From assembly GCA_026985435.1 (NCBI GenBank), contig JALSQL010000012.1, positions 1-60,592 on the forward strand: a DNA stretch of 60,592 nt, in the 5' to 3' direction. Origin of the DNA: Acidilobaceae archaeon. Its GTDB lineage: Archaea > Thermoproteota > Thermoprotei_A > Sulfolobales > Acidilobaceae. Positions within the stretch are counted from its first letter, which is position 1. Every line of letters starts with the position of its first letter. The notes under the pieces are model-generated. The model ran no database searches, had not been told where the DNA came from, and saw only the letters and a program-made list of their open reading frames with translations. Made by a program: the position numbers and the translations under genes. This document shows positions 1 through 8,242 of the stretch, piece after piece.

Positions 1-44
1 TGTATCTAATAATTTTCTAAACATTGTGTATCACCTGTATCACC

Positions 45-1427
45 TTACTTCTCACGCTTCAACCTCTCAGCCTCTTCGATGGCCTCAATCTGCGCCTTGA
101 TGTACTCCTCCGGATCGAAGGGCTTAACCCTCTTCTCAGCATAGACCTTCCAGTAGATGTATGTGACCGCAAGGTATCCTATGGTGAACCATACATACTT
201 GATATCACCGCCAAACTGCGGTATATATGCCAGGAGCAACACCATTATAGCCCCGGCAAGCGATATCAGCGGTATCGCCGGGTACCCCTTGTACTTCCAT
301 ATCCTCAGCAGCTGCGGATACTTCTTTCTCAGCATATAGCCTGCGAGAGCCAGTATCACATAATCTATGTCCCAGGCTATAGTTGCTATGTACACAAACG
401 CCCAGTACCAGCCTGTGGCTGCGACGAAGTAGCTGAATACAGCGGCTAGCACGAGGGACCATACCGGCACCCTAGTCTTGGGGTGGACGTACGCGAACGC
501 CTTCGGTAGGTAGCCATCCTTAGCCATCCCGTAGAACAGCCTTGAAGCACCATAAAGGTTACCCATTAGCACGTCAGTAGCTGATGCCAACCACGCGGCT
601 AGAGCTATTAGGAATACACCCACCGGTCCCATTATCTCCTTCATCCCAATGACGAACGGTGTCTGGACAGGAGTCTCAGCGTTGCTTACACCCTCAAACG
701 CCGATGAGGGAACAACGCCGGTTAGCACGAGAATGGCAACCGCGTACATTACAATTATAAATATAGTCGACGCTATCATAGCCCTGGGCATATCCCTGAT
801 ATCCTTGGCCTCCTCCGCAGCTGTTGCTACGAGCAATGGGCCTACGTAGGCGTACATGGCAGCTATGATCGCTCCCCCTAGGGCGGAAGCTGTTATGGGA
901 GGGTAGGTGTGCCAGTTAGCCGGGTTTATCTTGAAAAGCCCCGCTATGTTGAACAGCCAGATTATCGAGATAAGGCCTATGGTTAGGGCTAGCTGCAGGT
1001 TGCCGCTAAACTCTACCCCCAGCAGATTTATGATTAGGAACAATGTAACAAAGAAGACGCCCCAAATCCTTGCATCAATGCTAGGCAGGAAATAGTGCGT
1101 CAATATACCCAGGGCGAACGCCTCGGCGCAGGTGGCCCACGCAAAAGCGTAACCGAACCCCATTAGGAAACCAGCGTACCCGCCTAGGGTGCTCCTCGCC
1201 CACAGCTCTAGGGACGCCGCCTTTGGCATTGCCACCGCAAACTCGGCCCCTATTATCATCCATAGCAGGAAGAATATGCCGCCGACTATCACCGCGATAT
1301 CTATCATCGGCCCGGAGGCCGCGAAGCTAGATAGTGCTATGAATATGCCGCTACCCAGCACCGCCCCCGACGATACTGCGAAAAGATGCCAAAAGCCTAG
1401 CTTCCTGGCAAGTTTCACCTCAGCCAA
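45..1427 (-). CDS. APC-family amino acid permease
   Basis: A 460-residue polytopic membrane protein of the amino acid-polyamine-organocation superfamily, probably importing an amino acid or related amine across the cytoplasmic membrane. The N-terminal GAVLGSGIFI (residues 21-30) matches the substrate-binding TM1 break typical of the superfamily. About twelve hydrophobic segments follow, ending in a charged cytoplasmic tail rich in Glu, Lys and Arg. The start is TTG, preceded by TGGTGGTGGG on the minus strand, a plausible ribosome binding site. It is transcribed away from the AMMECR1 gene across an AT-rich spacer. Substrate cannot be told from sequence; the length is normal for the family. Confidence 0.9.
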   Translation of the reverse strand: MAEVKLARKLGFWHLFAVSSGAVLGSGIFIALSSFAASGPMIDIAVIVGGIFFLLWMIIGAEFAVAMPKAASLELWARSTLGGYAGFLMGFGYAFAWATCAEAFALGILTHYFLPSIDARIWGVFFVTLFLIINLLGVEFSGNLQLALTIGLISIIWLFNIAGLFKINPANWHTYPPITASALGGAIIAAMYAYVGPLLVATAAEEAKDIRDMPRAMIASTIFIIVMYAVAILVLTGVVPSSAFEGVSNAETPVQTPFVIGMKEIMGPVGVFLIALAAWLASATDVLMGNLYGASRLFYGMAKDGYLPKAFAYVHPKTRVPVWSLVLAAVFSYFVAATGWYWAFVYIATIAWDIDYVILALAGYMLRKKYPQLLRIWKYKGYPAIPLISLAGAIMVLLLAYIPQFGGDIKYVWFTIGYLAVTYIYWKVYAEKRVKPFDPEEYIKAQIEAIEEAERLKREK

Positions 1428-1571
1428 TTCCCACCACCAGCTCCTAGCCCAATTAATACCATCGTGGAATTATATTAGGAGTGCTATAAAAATATTGTGT
1501 TAATGGTGAACATATACTTAAATTATATTGATATATTAATATAAACTTTTAAAACACTATTTTCTTGGTGG
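1428..1571. promoter_or_regulatory. Divergent AT-rich promoter region
   Basis: This spacer between the leftward permease and rightward AMMECR1 gene is strikingly AT-rich. On the minus strand GGTATTAATT (1451-1460) or CTAATATAATTCC (1467-1479) could be the TATA box of the permease. On the plus strand CTTTTAAAAC (1546-1555) is a good TATA box, predicting transcription start near 1575. An inverted repeat TTATATT / AATATAA (arms 1523-1529 and 1538-1544) lies just upstream and could be an operator. Confidence 0.55.
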
Positions 1572-1625
1572 ATGATTGTGCGACACATTAACCCTCGCAG
1601 CATCAATCCGGAGGGGGGAACTGCA

Positions 1626-2309
1626 ATGAGCCACCCGGAAACCGGGCATGTTGACCCCGATGAGGTTACCCACGAGGAGGGCGCGCTGCTCGTTCGCCTG
1701 GCGAGGGAGAGTGTGGAGCACTGGTTCCGGGAGAGGAGGCGCATGAGCCTCCCCCCGGGGCTTCCCGAGAGGCTCCTCAGGCCGGGCGCCGCCTTTGTCA
1801 CGATCGAGAGGTACCTGGAGGGTGGCCGTAGGGAGCTGCGGGGGTGCATAGGCTACGTTAGGCCCGTCAAGAGCCTCGCCGAGACTGTGGTGGAGGTCGC
1901 CCTGGAGAGCGCCTTCCGCGACCCGCGGTTCAGGCCCCTGGAGGAGTGGGAGCTCGACCACGTGACGTTCGAGGTCTCCGTCCTCTCGCCGCTCGAGGAG
2001 GCCCCCAGGGACCCCGACGGCAGGCTCTCCTTCGTCCGGGTCGGGAGGGACGGCCTCGTCGTTGAGAGGGGGTTCTTCAGCGGGCTCCTCCTACCCGTGG
2101 TGCCAGTGGAGTACCTCTGGGACGAGGAGACCTTCCTAGGCGAGACGTGCATCAAGGCCGGCCTCTGGCCCGACTGCTGGCTCGACCCGGAGACCAGGGT
2201 TTACCGCTACCGAGCCAGGGCCTGGAGGGAGTCGAGGCCCCGCGGCCCCGTCGAGTATAGGGACCTCAGGCGGGAGCTCGAGGAGGCCCTGCGCCGCTAC
2301 AGCCCCTAG
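1626..2309 (+). CDS. AMMECR1 domain protein
   Basis: A 227-residue protein of the AMMECR1 family (TIGR00296), conserved in archaea and eukaryotes and of unproven function. The family core LRGCIGYVRP appears at about residues 72-81, followed by the usual Leu-Ala-rich helix and the C-terminal GLWPDCW region. An in-frame ATG exists at 1572, but it lies at or before the transcription start predicted from the TATA box at 1546-1555, whereas the ATG at 1626 follows a strong GGAGGGGGG Shine-Dalgarno. I therefore use 1626. It stands alone, next to the Sec/ribosomal protein operon. Members often accompany Memo and radical SAM genes; no Memo gene is in this window. Confidence 0.88.
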   Translation: MSHPETGHVDPDEVTHEEGALLVRLARESVEHWFRERRRMSLPPGLPERLLRPGAAFVTIERYLEGGRRELRGCIGYVRPVKSLAETVVEVALESAFRDPRFRPLEEWELDHVTFEVSVLSPLEEAPRDPDGRLSFVRVGRDGLVVERGFFSGLLLPVVPVEYLWDEETFLGETCIKAGLWPDCWLDPETRVYRYRARAWRESRPRGPVEYRDLRRELEEALRRYSP

Positions 2310-2332
2310 GGCCAGTGCTTTGAGTGGCGCCA

Positions 2333-2342
2333 GCTTTTTACC
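2333..2342 (+). promoter_or_regulatory. TATA box of the secE-spt5 operon
   Basis: GCTTTTTACC lies 34 bases before the GTG of secE in a GC-rich context, the right distance for transcription starting near 2365. No other candidate is present in the gap after the AMMECR1 gene. Confidence 0.5.
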
Positions 2343-2375
2343 GCCCCCACCCGGCGGGGTTCTGGGGAGCCCCTA

Positions 2376-2576
2376 GTGGTGTCGAGCCAGGCTGCCAGCG
2401 GCCTGAGGGGTAGGGTGCGCCACTACTGGGACATGTGGAAGAGGATACTCCAGCTCAGCAGGAGGCCGGACGAGGAGGAGTTCAACCTCCTCCTCAAACT
2501 GAACCTCCTGGGCTTCACCATAGTGGGCGGGATAGCCTACATCATCCACCTGGTGCACGTCCTGGTGGTGAGGTAG
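2376..2576 (+). CDS. secE: Preprotein translocase subunit SecE (Sec61 gamma)
   Basis: A 66-residue single-pass membrane protein, the SecE/Sec61-gamma subunit that clamps SecY in the protein-conducting channel. It has a basic amphipathic N-terminal helix (residues about 12-40, including RRPDEEEF) and one C-terminal transmembrane helix (about 44-64, LLGFTIVGGIAYIIHLVHVL), as in archaeal SecE. The size matches the family. Two consecutive GTG codons (2376 and 2379) could start it. The next gene, spt5, begins two bases after the stop, which is the standard archaeal secE-spt5 arrangement and makes the assignment secure in spite of the short length. Confidence 0.93.
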   Translation: MVSSQAASGLRGRVRHYWDMWKRILQLSRRPDEEEFNLLLKLNLLGFTIVGGIAYIIHLVHVLVVR

Positions 2577-2578
2577 CC

Positions 2579-3079
2579 TTGTCCGGGGAGGGGGGCCAGC
2601 AGCGCGAGGAGCCCGCCGGGGGAGGCCCGGGGACCAGGTTCTTCGCCCTCTCGGTGACTGGCGGCACCGAGGAGAGGGTGGCGCTCCTGCTGGCGGAGAG
2701 GGCTAGGAGCCTCGGCCTGAGCGTTAAGAGCATAGTGGTCCCAGCGGGCCTGAAGGGCTACGTGATCGTCGAGGTCTCCAGGGTCTCCGACCTCTACCAT
2801 ATAATCAGGGGTATAAGGCACGTGAAGAGGAGGAGGCCCCTCCCCGTTAAGCCGGAGGAGATAGAGTCCATAGTGAAGCCGCGCATAGAGGTGCCGAAGC
2901 TCCAGCCGGGCGACATCGTGGAGATAGTCGCGGGCCCATTCAAGGGCCTGACCGGCAAGGTCGTCGAGGTGGACGAGGCCAAGAACCAGGTGGAGGTCAG
3001 CCTGCTCGAGCTGGAGTTCAAGAACGTCGTGACCATACCCATAGACCAGGTTAGGCCCCTCCGGGAGGAGTCGTACTAG
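2579..3079 (+). CDS. spt5: Transcription elongation factor Spt5 (NusG homologue)
   Basis: Spt5/NusG binds the RNA polymerase clamp with its NGN domain and keeps it closed during elongation. The NGN domain spans about residues 20-105 (FFALSVTGG onwards), followed by a KOW domain from about 108 with LQPGDIVEIVAGPFKGLTGK, the canonical KOW loop. The frame is open further upstream, but that stretch overlaps secE in another frame. The TTG at 2579 sits just after the secE stop with GGTGAGG in front, giving a protein of 166 residues. The first 18 residues are Gly/Glu-rich and probably disordered. It is cotranscribed with secE. Confidence 0.93.
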   Translation: MSGEGGQQREEPAGGGPGTRFFALSVTGGTEERVALLLAERARSLGLSVKSIVVPAGLKGYVIVEVSRVSDLYHIIRGIRHVKRRRPLPVKPEEIESIVKPRIEVPKLQPGDIVEIVAGPFKGLTGKVVEVDEAKNQVEVSLLELEFKNVVTIPIDQVRPLREESY

Positions 3080-3100
3080 CGCCACGCGGCTAGCCCGCAA

Positions 3101-3110
3101 CTTATAATCC
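3101..3110 (+). promoter_or_regulatory. TATA box of rpl11
   Basis: CTTATAATCC lies about 31 bases before the GTG at 3136 and 37 before the ATG at 3142. This places transcription start close to the first start codon, so the mRNA is probably leaderless or nearly so. Confidence 0.55.
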
Positions 3111-3135
3111 CGCCCGCCGGGCGGGCGGTGGCTGG

Positions 3136-3663
3136 GTGCGCATGGTGGCACAGGAGAAGGTTATCTCCATACAGATAGAGGGTGGCAAGGCGAGGCCGGG
3201 GCCCCCGCTGGGCCCCACCCTGAGCGCCCTCGGCCTCAACGTTAAGCAGGTTGTGGATGAGATCAACAAGCTGACCAAGGCCTACGAGGGCCTCACCATC
3301 CCCGTTAAGATCATAGTTGACACGAAGACCAAGAAGTACCGGATCGAGGTCGGCATACCCACCACGACCGCCCTCCTCCTCAAGGCCGTCGGGGCCAAGG
3401 AGCCGAGCGGCGACCCGATGCACCAGAAGATAGGGGACCTGCCCTTCGAGAAGATAGTGGAGATAGCGCTCCAGAAGAAGCCCCAGCTGCTAGCGAAGAC
3501 CCTGAAGGCGGCCGTCAAGACGATCCTCGGATCGGCCAGGAGCATAGGGATAACCGTCGACGGCAAGGACGCCAAGGAGGTTACGAGGCTCGTGGACGAG
3601 GGCTACTACGACGCCGTTCTAGCGAAGTACGAGGAGGAGTGGGAGAAGGAGGAGGAAGCCTAG
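3136..3663 (+). CDS. rpl11: Large ribosomal subunit protein uL11
   Basis: L11 forms the base of the ribosomal stalk with L10 and binds the GTPase-associated region of 23S rRNA. The N-terminal domain carries GGKARPGPPLGPTLSALGL (about residues 16-34), the proline-rich signature of L11. The C-terminal rRNA-binding domain follows, with a short acidic tail. GTG at 3136 and ATG at 3142 are both possible starts; the second gives MVAQEKV and 173 residues. The length matches archaeal L11. It is the first of three stalk-related genes in the order L11-L1-L10. Confidence 0.97.
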   Translation: MRMVAQEKVISIQIEGGKARPGPPLGPTLSALGLNVKQVVDEINKLTKAYEGLTIPVKIIVDTKTKKYRIEVGIPTTTALLLKAVGAKEPSGDPMHQKIGDLPFEKIVEIALQKKPQLLAKTLKAAVKTILGSARSIGITVDGKDAKEVTRLVDEGYYDAVLAKYEEEWEKEEEA

Positions 3664-3670
3664 CGCGCAC

Positions 3671-3680
3671 CTTTAAAAGC
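3671..3680 (+). promoter_or_regulatory. TATA box of rpl1-rpl10
   Basis: CTTTAAAAGC in the 113-base gap between rpl11 and rpl1 is a near-consensus archaeal TATA box. It predicts a leader of about 75 bases before the TTG of rpl1, so L1 and L10 may have their own promoter. Archaeal L1 is known to autoregulate by binding its leader mRNA, which would fit a long leader; this has not been shown here. Confidence 0.6.
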
Positions 3681-3776
3681 CCCGGCCCCTCCCACCCGCA
3701 GCCGACTCCACCCCCGACCGGGTGGAGGAGGGCCCCCTAGACCCGGTAGGGGCCCGCTAGGCGGAGGTGCTCGCCG

Positions 3777-4427
3777 TTGAGCGTGGCTGTGGCCGAGAGG
3801 GAGGCCCTGCTGGGCGCTGTGGAGAGGGCGCTCCGGCTGGGTAAGAAGAGGAGGTTCAAGCAGAGCGTCGACCTGATCGTTGTTTTGAAGGATGTGGACC
3901 CCAAGAGCCCCGAGGGGAGGCTGAGGGAGATAGTCTTCCTGCCGCACAGGCCCAGGAAGGAGCCGAGGATATGCGTGGTGGCCGAGGGGGACATGGCCAT
4001 TAAGGCGAGGGAGCTCGGCGTCCCGGTCTACGGTAGGAGCGACCTGCAGGAGATGAGGGGCAACAGGAAGCTCGCCAAGAAGGTTGCGCAGCAGTGCGAC
4101 TGGGTTCTCATACGCGTCGACCTGATGGGGCTGGCCGGCGGCGTTCTGGGGCCCGCCCTCGGGCCCAGGGGTAAGGCCCCCACGCCAGTGCCGCCCAACG
4201 CTGACATAGCCCAGCTCGTCGAGAGGTACAAGAGCGCTGTTTGGGTGAGGACCAGGAACCAGCCCCAGGTTATGTGCAGGGTCGGCACCGAGGACATGAG
4301 CCCCGAGGAGATAGCCGATAACATTGAGTCCGTGCTGAACGTTATCGCCAGCAAGCTCGGCAGGCAGAAGATCGGCAAGGTGCTCGTGAAGAAGACTATG
4401 GGCATACCCGTCCAGGTGCCCCTGTAG
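3777..4427 (+). CDS. rpl1: Large ribosomal subunit protein uL1
   Basis: L1 binds the 23S rRNA L1 stalk and often represses its own operon. The 216-residue protein shows the two-domain L1 pattern: domain I (about 1-65 and 160-216) with the KKRRFKQSVDL RNA-binding segment, and an inserted Rossmann-like domain II. The signature GVLGPALGPRGKAPTPVPP is at about residues 122-140. The start is TTG at 3777 with GGAGGTG at 3762-3768. It directly precedes rpl10. Confidence 0.97.
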   Translation: MSVAVAEREALLGAVERALRLGKKRRFKQSVDLIVVLKDVDPKSPEGRLREIVFLPHRPRKEPRICVVAEGDMAIKARELGVPVYGRSDLQEMRGNRKLAKKVAQQCDWVLIRVDLMGLAGGVLGPALGPRGKAPTPVPPNADIAQLVERYKSAVWVRTRNQPQVMCRVGTEDMSPEEIADNIESVLNVIASKLGRQKIGKVLVKKTMGIPVQVPL

Positions 4428-4432
4428 CCGGG

Positions 4433-5473
4433 GTGTTGGAGGTGTCCGTGATAGTCAGGCGTGGGAGGAGTGAGGAGGAGATCCCCGAGTGGAAGAAGAG
4501 GGTTGTAGCGGAGCTGGCCGAGCTGTTCCGCAAGTACCCGGTGATCGGCATAGCCGACCTCACGGGGATGCCGACAGCGCAGCTGCAGAAGATACGCAAG
4601 AAGTTCAGGAGGAACGTGTACTTCAAGGTTGCAAAGAAGAGGCTCATACTCCGCGCCATCGAGAGGGCGGGGCTCGAGAAGGAGAAGTTCGAGTCCTACC
4701 TGCAGGGCAGCATAATGCTGCTATTCACCGATATGAACCCGTTCAGGCTGGCCCGGATGATAGAGTCCGAGAAGATACCGGTATCCGCCAAGCCGGGCCA
4801 GGTGGCTGACAGGGAGATAGTGATCCCCGAGGGCGACACCGGCCTCCAGCCCGGCCCCATACTCAGCACGTTCGGCAAGCTGAGGATCCCCTACGAGATA
4901 AGGAAGGGCACGATATACGTTAAGAAGGACACCGTCGTGGCCAAGCCGGGCGACGTTATAAGCGCCGACCTGGCCGGGCTCCTGCAGAACCTCGGAATAC
5001 AGCCGTTCGAGGTTAGCCTGAAGATAGTGGCGGTCTACGATAGGGGCGTCATCATACCCAGGGACGAGCTGTTCGTAGACCTCGATGCTTTCAAGGCCGA
5101 CGTTGCCGAGGCCGCTAAGGCAGCCATACTGGCGGCGGCGGAGCTGGGCCTCCTCTTCGTCCCGGAGGCCCTGGAGATAGCCCTAACCAAGGCGGCAGCC
5201 GAGGCGAGGAGCGTGATAGCCGAGGCCGCAATACTAACCCCCGACACGGCCGAGGAGGCGATAGCGGGCGCCCTAGCCAGGGAGGCCGCCCTGATCGCCG
5301 CACTGGGCGACAAGGCCGCGGAGCTAGGCCTGGAGGCCCCCGTGGCCGCGGCGGCCCCAGCGGCGCCCGCGGAGGAGGCCGGGGAGGAGGAGTCCAAGGA
5401 GGAAGAGGAGAAGGAGGAGGAAGAGGGGGAGGTCGACATCGGGGAGGGCCTGGGCGGCCTCTTCGGCTTCTAG
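4433..5473 (+). CDS. rpl10: Large ribosomal subunit protein uL10 (P0)
   Basis: P0 anchors the L12 dimers of the stalk that recruit translation GTPases. The first 100 residues are the rRNA-binding domain, followed by the archaeal insertion domain, then an Ala-rich helical region carrying the L12-binding helices (about 225-300). A Glu/Lys-rich hinge ends in GLGGLFGF, the GTPase-interacting tip also found in L12. The length, 346, is usual for archaeal P0. Possible starts are GTG 4433, TTG 4436, GTG 4442 and GTG 4448. The stop overlaps a convergent methyltransferase gene by four bases, and no L12 gene follows, unlike most archaea. Confidence 0.96.
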   Translation: MLEVSVIVRRGRSEEEIPEWKKRVVAELAELFRKYPVIGIADLTGMPTAQLQKIRKKFRRNVYFKVAKKRLILRAIERAGLEKEKFESYLQGSIMLLFTDMNPFRLARMIESEKIPVSAKPGQVADREIVIPEGDTGLQPGPILSTFGKLRIPYEIRKGTIYVKKDTVVAKPGDVISADLAGLLQNLGIQPFEVSLKIVAVYDRGVIIPRDELFVDLDAFKADVAEAAKAAILAAAELGLLFVPEALEIALTKAAAEARSVIAEAAILTPDTAEEAIAGALAREAALIAALGDKAAELGLEAPVAAAAPAAPAEEAGEEESKEEEEKEEEEGEVDIGEGLGGLFGF

Positions 5474-6114
5474 CCCTCCCCCGGCCCCCACCCCGCCCCG
5501 TAGCTGGTTCCTCCCCTCCGCTTTCCAGCCTCGAGCACCGCTATGAGGAGGCCCTGCGGTGTGGGCGCTATGCCGCTCCTCCATGGCCCCCGGGAGACGG
5601 CGTGGAAGAAGCTCTCGGGCGGCCTGGGGAAGTAGGCGTTGTGGAACAGGGCGACCCCGCCGGGCTTCAGCTTGTACTCCAGCAGCTCCAGGGCCTTGGG
5701 GTACTCGTACTTCTCTATGTCGACGAATGCTAGGTCCACGCTCCTGTTGGGGATGCCCTCGAGGAACGCTATGGCGTCGCCCGCGACCCAGCGTATCCTC
5801 ACCCTCCTCAGGCCGGCCCGCGCCGTCGCCTCTTCTCCGGCGCTCGCGAGCCTCGCGTTCGCCTCGACCGCCGTGACCCTGCAGGAGGCTGTCTGGGGGC
5901 AGGCGTCCTCCAGGCCAGCCGCTATCCAGAGCGTCGAGTACCCTATCCCCGCGCCCAGGTCCAGGGCCTCAACGCTGCCCGAGGCCCTCCCGGCGACCGA
6001 CACGGCGATCGAGTAGAGTATCAGCCCGTCCTCCGGGTCTATGCTGGGTATACCGAGCGAGCGGCTCCTAGCGCCGATCTCCTCCAGAGTCTCCCAGTAC
6101 TGGTCGTAGACCAT
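5470..6114 (-). CDS. SAM-dependent methyltransferase, O-methyltransferase-like
   Basis: A 214-residue Rossmann-fold methyltransferase. Motif I, ALDLGAGIGYSTLWIA, at about residues 49-64 binds S-adenosylmethionine. An acidic residue follows in VTAVEANARLA, then AFVDIEKYEYPKALELL, which resembles the DxxK region of catechol O-methyltransferase-like enzymes, and KLKPGGVALFHNAY. The substrate is unknown. It converges on rpl10 with a four-base overlap. The ATG start at 6114 gives a complete fold. Confidence is good for the family and poor for substrate. Confidence 0.8.
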   Translation of the reverse strand: MVYDQYWETLEEIGARSRSLGIPSIDPEDGLILYSIAVSVAGRASGSVEALDLGAGIGYSTLWIAAGLEDACPQTASCRVTAVEANARLASAGEEATARAGLRRVRIRWVAGDAIAFLEGIPNRSVDLAFVDIEKYEYPKALELLEYKLKPGGVALFHNAYFPRPPESFFHAVSRGPWRSGIAPTPQGLLIAVLEAGKRRGGTSYGAGWGPGEG

Positions 6115-6215
6115 GCTAGCACCCAGACTGTAACGCGCGGCGGGGACTTTAACGCCGTATACAAGCCGCCCCCGGCGCGATTAAGGCCCCGGCCCGAGGC
6201 GGCCCGCGGCTGGGG

Positions 6216-7076
6216 GTGTGCGGGTTGGCGGGCGGGCTCTCCGGGCTGACTCTCGCCGTGATAGGCGCTGGCAGGATAGGCCAGTCCATAGTGAGGGCCG
6301 CGCGGGGCTGCGTGGCCCGGGTCGTGGCGACCGGCAGGCGGCGCGAGACGCTCGAGGCCGTCGAGCGCCTGGGGGCTGAGGCCACTAGGGACAACAGGCT
6401 CGCCGCCAGGGAGGCCGACGTTGTGGTGGTAAGCGTCAAGCCCCACCACTTCGCCGCCGTCGCGGGGGAGCTCCGGGGCGCCGTTGGGGGCAAGGTTGTG
6501 GCCTCGGTCGTCGCGGGGGTGCGCCTCGCCACCATAAGGAAGGCGCTTCCGGGCGCCCTCGCTCATAGGGCGATGCCCAACATTAACGCCCTAATAGCGA
6601 GGAGCACCACCGCCCTGGCGCTCTCCGACGGCGAGTCCAGGCCTCCGGGCTGGGAGGTTGTGGAGGCCCTATTCGGGTGCCTGGGGAGCGTGTACTGGAT
6701 ACCCGAGGAGTGGATGGACACCTGGACGGCCCTGGTTGGCAGCGGGCCCGCCTTCCTCGCGGAGATCGTGGACGCCCTGGTCCTGGGCGCCGTCAGCATG
6801 GGGATGCCCCGCGACCTCGCCTACAGGGCCCTCCTGGACGCCGTCAAGGCGACGGCCGAGCACCTCGAGAGGAGGCCCACACACCCGCTCCAGCTCCGCG
6901 ACGAGGTCACCACCCCGGCCGGGACAACGATACACGGCCTCATGAGGCTCGAGAGCGAGGGCGTCAAGGCCGGCCTCATGAAGGTCATAGAGGCGTCCAC
7001 GAGGCGCGGCAGGGAGCTGGGTGCACTCATAGACTCCGCCGTCCGGAGGAGCATCGAGTCCTCCCGGCCCGGCTAG
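6216..7076 (+). CDS. proC: Pyrroline-5-carboxylate reductase
   Basis: It catalyses the NAD(P)H-dependent reduction of 1-pyrroline-5-carboxylate to proline, the last step of proline synthesis. The N-terminal dinucleotide fold has LAVIGAGRIGQSIV (about residues 13-26). The middle contains HRAMPNINALIARSTTAL, and the C-terminal dimerisation domain has GSGPAFLAEIVDALV and the family signature TTPAGTTIHGL. The length of 286 is slightly above the usual 265-280, consistent with the first 10 residues being optional; GTG at 6216 and TTG at 6225 are both possible. It converges on the radical SAM gene with a four-base overlap. Confidence 0.93.
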   Translation: MCGLAGGLSGLTLAVIGAGRIGQSIVRAARGCVARVVATGRRRETLEAVERLGAEATRDNRLAAREADVVVVSVKPHHFAAVAGELRGAVGGKVVASVVAGVRLATIRKALPGALAHRAMPNINALIARSTTALALSDGESRPPGWEVVEALFGCLGSVYWIPEEWMDTWTALVGSGPAFLAEIVDALVLGAVSMGMPRDLAYRALLDAVKATAEHLERRPTHPLQLRDEVTTPAGTTIHGLMRLESEGVKAGLMKVIEASTRRGRELGALIDSAVRRSIESSRPG

Positions 7077-8212
7077 GAGACGGGCTCCCAGAGGAGGCCC
7101 AGCTCGCCGGCGAGCCTCCTGGCCTCCTCCACCTCGCGGGGCTCCGGCCTCCTGGCTATCTCGGGCCACCTGCCCGGGTGCCTGGCTGCCAGGTGCATGG
7201 GCCTGTACTGCCCCATAACGTTGACCAGGACCCTGTCCCTTGGGAGGTTCCTGGAGATCCACTCGAGCACCGGCCTCGTGCAGCAGTCCAGGTGGCCCGG
7301 CAGGACCAGGTGGCGTATTATCATGTCGCCGTGCTCCACGGCCACCCTAAGGTTCCTGGTGACGACCTCCCAGTACCTAGGCACGGCGCTCAGCCGGGCG
7401 GCGCACCGGTTGTTGCCGTACTTGAAGTCCGGCAGCCAGATGTCTATGACGTCCACGAGCAGCTCCATGGCCTCCCTGCTCATGTAGAAGTTGCTGTTCC
7501 ACAGCTGGGGGACGCTCGACTCCACGTATAGGAGGCTCTCCATTATGACGTGCAGGCTCGGGGTGGGGTCGCCGCCCACGTGGTTTATGTTCCTCGCCCC
7601 CCGCCTCGCCAGGGCGTCCTGTATGGCGGCCAGCCTCCTAGCGCTAACCCTAACCCCCCGCCTGGGGGCGGTCTGGCTCACGTCGTAGTTCTGGCAGTAG
7701 ACGCACGTGAAGTTGCAGCCCCCGTAGAATATGGTACCGCTGGGGACCAGCGGGGCCTCCTCGCCTAGGTGGAGGAAGGCGCTGTGAACGTAGACGTCCC
7801 AGGCGAGCCTGCAGGCACCCAGCCTCCCGGAGGCCCTGCTGACCATGCACCTCCTCTCGCACAGCCTGCAGGGGCTCGCGAGCCTCCTGGCGAGCTCGGC
7901 CTTGGCGTGGAGCAGGCTCACCCTGGGGGCGGGCATCTCCAGGTGCTCCCCCGAGCCCTCCCTCACCCTCCTCCAGAGGGCCCGGAACTCCCGGGCGGCC
8001 CTCCCGTGGGCGGCCCACAGGTCGGCCTCGCTGGCAGAGGCCAGCTCGCCGGGCCTGTCGAAGCCGGGTAGCTCGACCAGCCTGGCCAGCTTGAACTTGG
8101 CCGGCCTCCTGCCCGTCATCACGGCTAGGTACCAGGATAGCCTCCTCCGGACCTCGGGGTCCCCCCAGACCCTCAGGGCGTCGGGCCTAACCAGGGCCCA
8201 GTGGCCCCACAA
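7073..8212 (-). CDS. Radical SAM protein, PflX-like (COG1313)
   Basis: A 379-residue Fe-S protein that should cleave SAM to a 5'-deoxyadenosyl radical. Two cysteine clusters are seen: CRLCERRC (about residues 117-124), an accessory motif of the COG1313 family, and the radical SAM motif CNFTCVYCQN (about 170-179). The preceding SGTIFYGG and following HVGGDPTPSLHVI (the GGDPT equivalent of the GGEP motif) fit the PFL-activase-like family. No glycyl-radical partner enzyme is in the window, so the role is open. It is the last gene of a minus-strand run after the nucleoside phosphorylase and OB-fold genes. The N-terminal 115 residues are an extra Arg-rich helical region. Confidence 0.85.
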   Translation of the reverse strand: MWGHWALVRPDALRVWGDPEVRRRLSWYLAVMTGRRPAKFKLARLVELPGFDRPGELASASEADLWAAHGRAAREFRALWRRVREGSGEHLEMPAPRVSLLHAKAELARRLASPCRLCERRCMVSRASGRLGACRLAWDVYVHSAFLHLGEEAPLVPSGTIFYGGCNFTCVYCQNYDVSQTAPRRGVRVSARRLAAIQDALARRGARNINHVGGDPTPSLHVIMESLLYVESSVPQLWNSNFYMSREAMELLVDVIDIWLPDFKYGNNRCAARLSAVPRYWEVVTRNLRVAVEHGDMIIRHLVLPGHLDCCTRPVLEWISRNLPRDRVLVNVMGQYRPMHLAARHPGRWPEIARRPEPREVEEARRLAGELGLLWEPVS

Positions 8213-8242
8213 GAGGGCCGCACCCCCGGCCTCCCAGCGGGC

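Noticed and set aside
5370..5473. Fusion of L12 to the C-terminus of L10
   Set aside because: The acidic hinge and GLGGLFGF tip are normal parts of archaeal L10 itself, and no L12 N-terminal dimerisation domain is present.
1626..8212. AMMECR1 and radical SAM genes as an AmmeMemoRadiSam system
   Set aside because: They are 5 kb apart in different transcripts, the radical SAM protein is of the PflX (COG1313) type, and no Memo gene is present.
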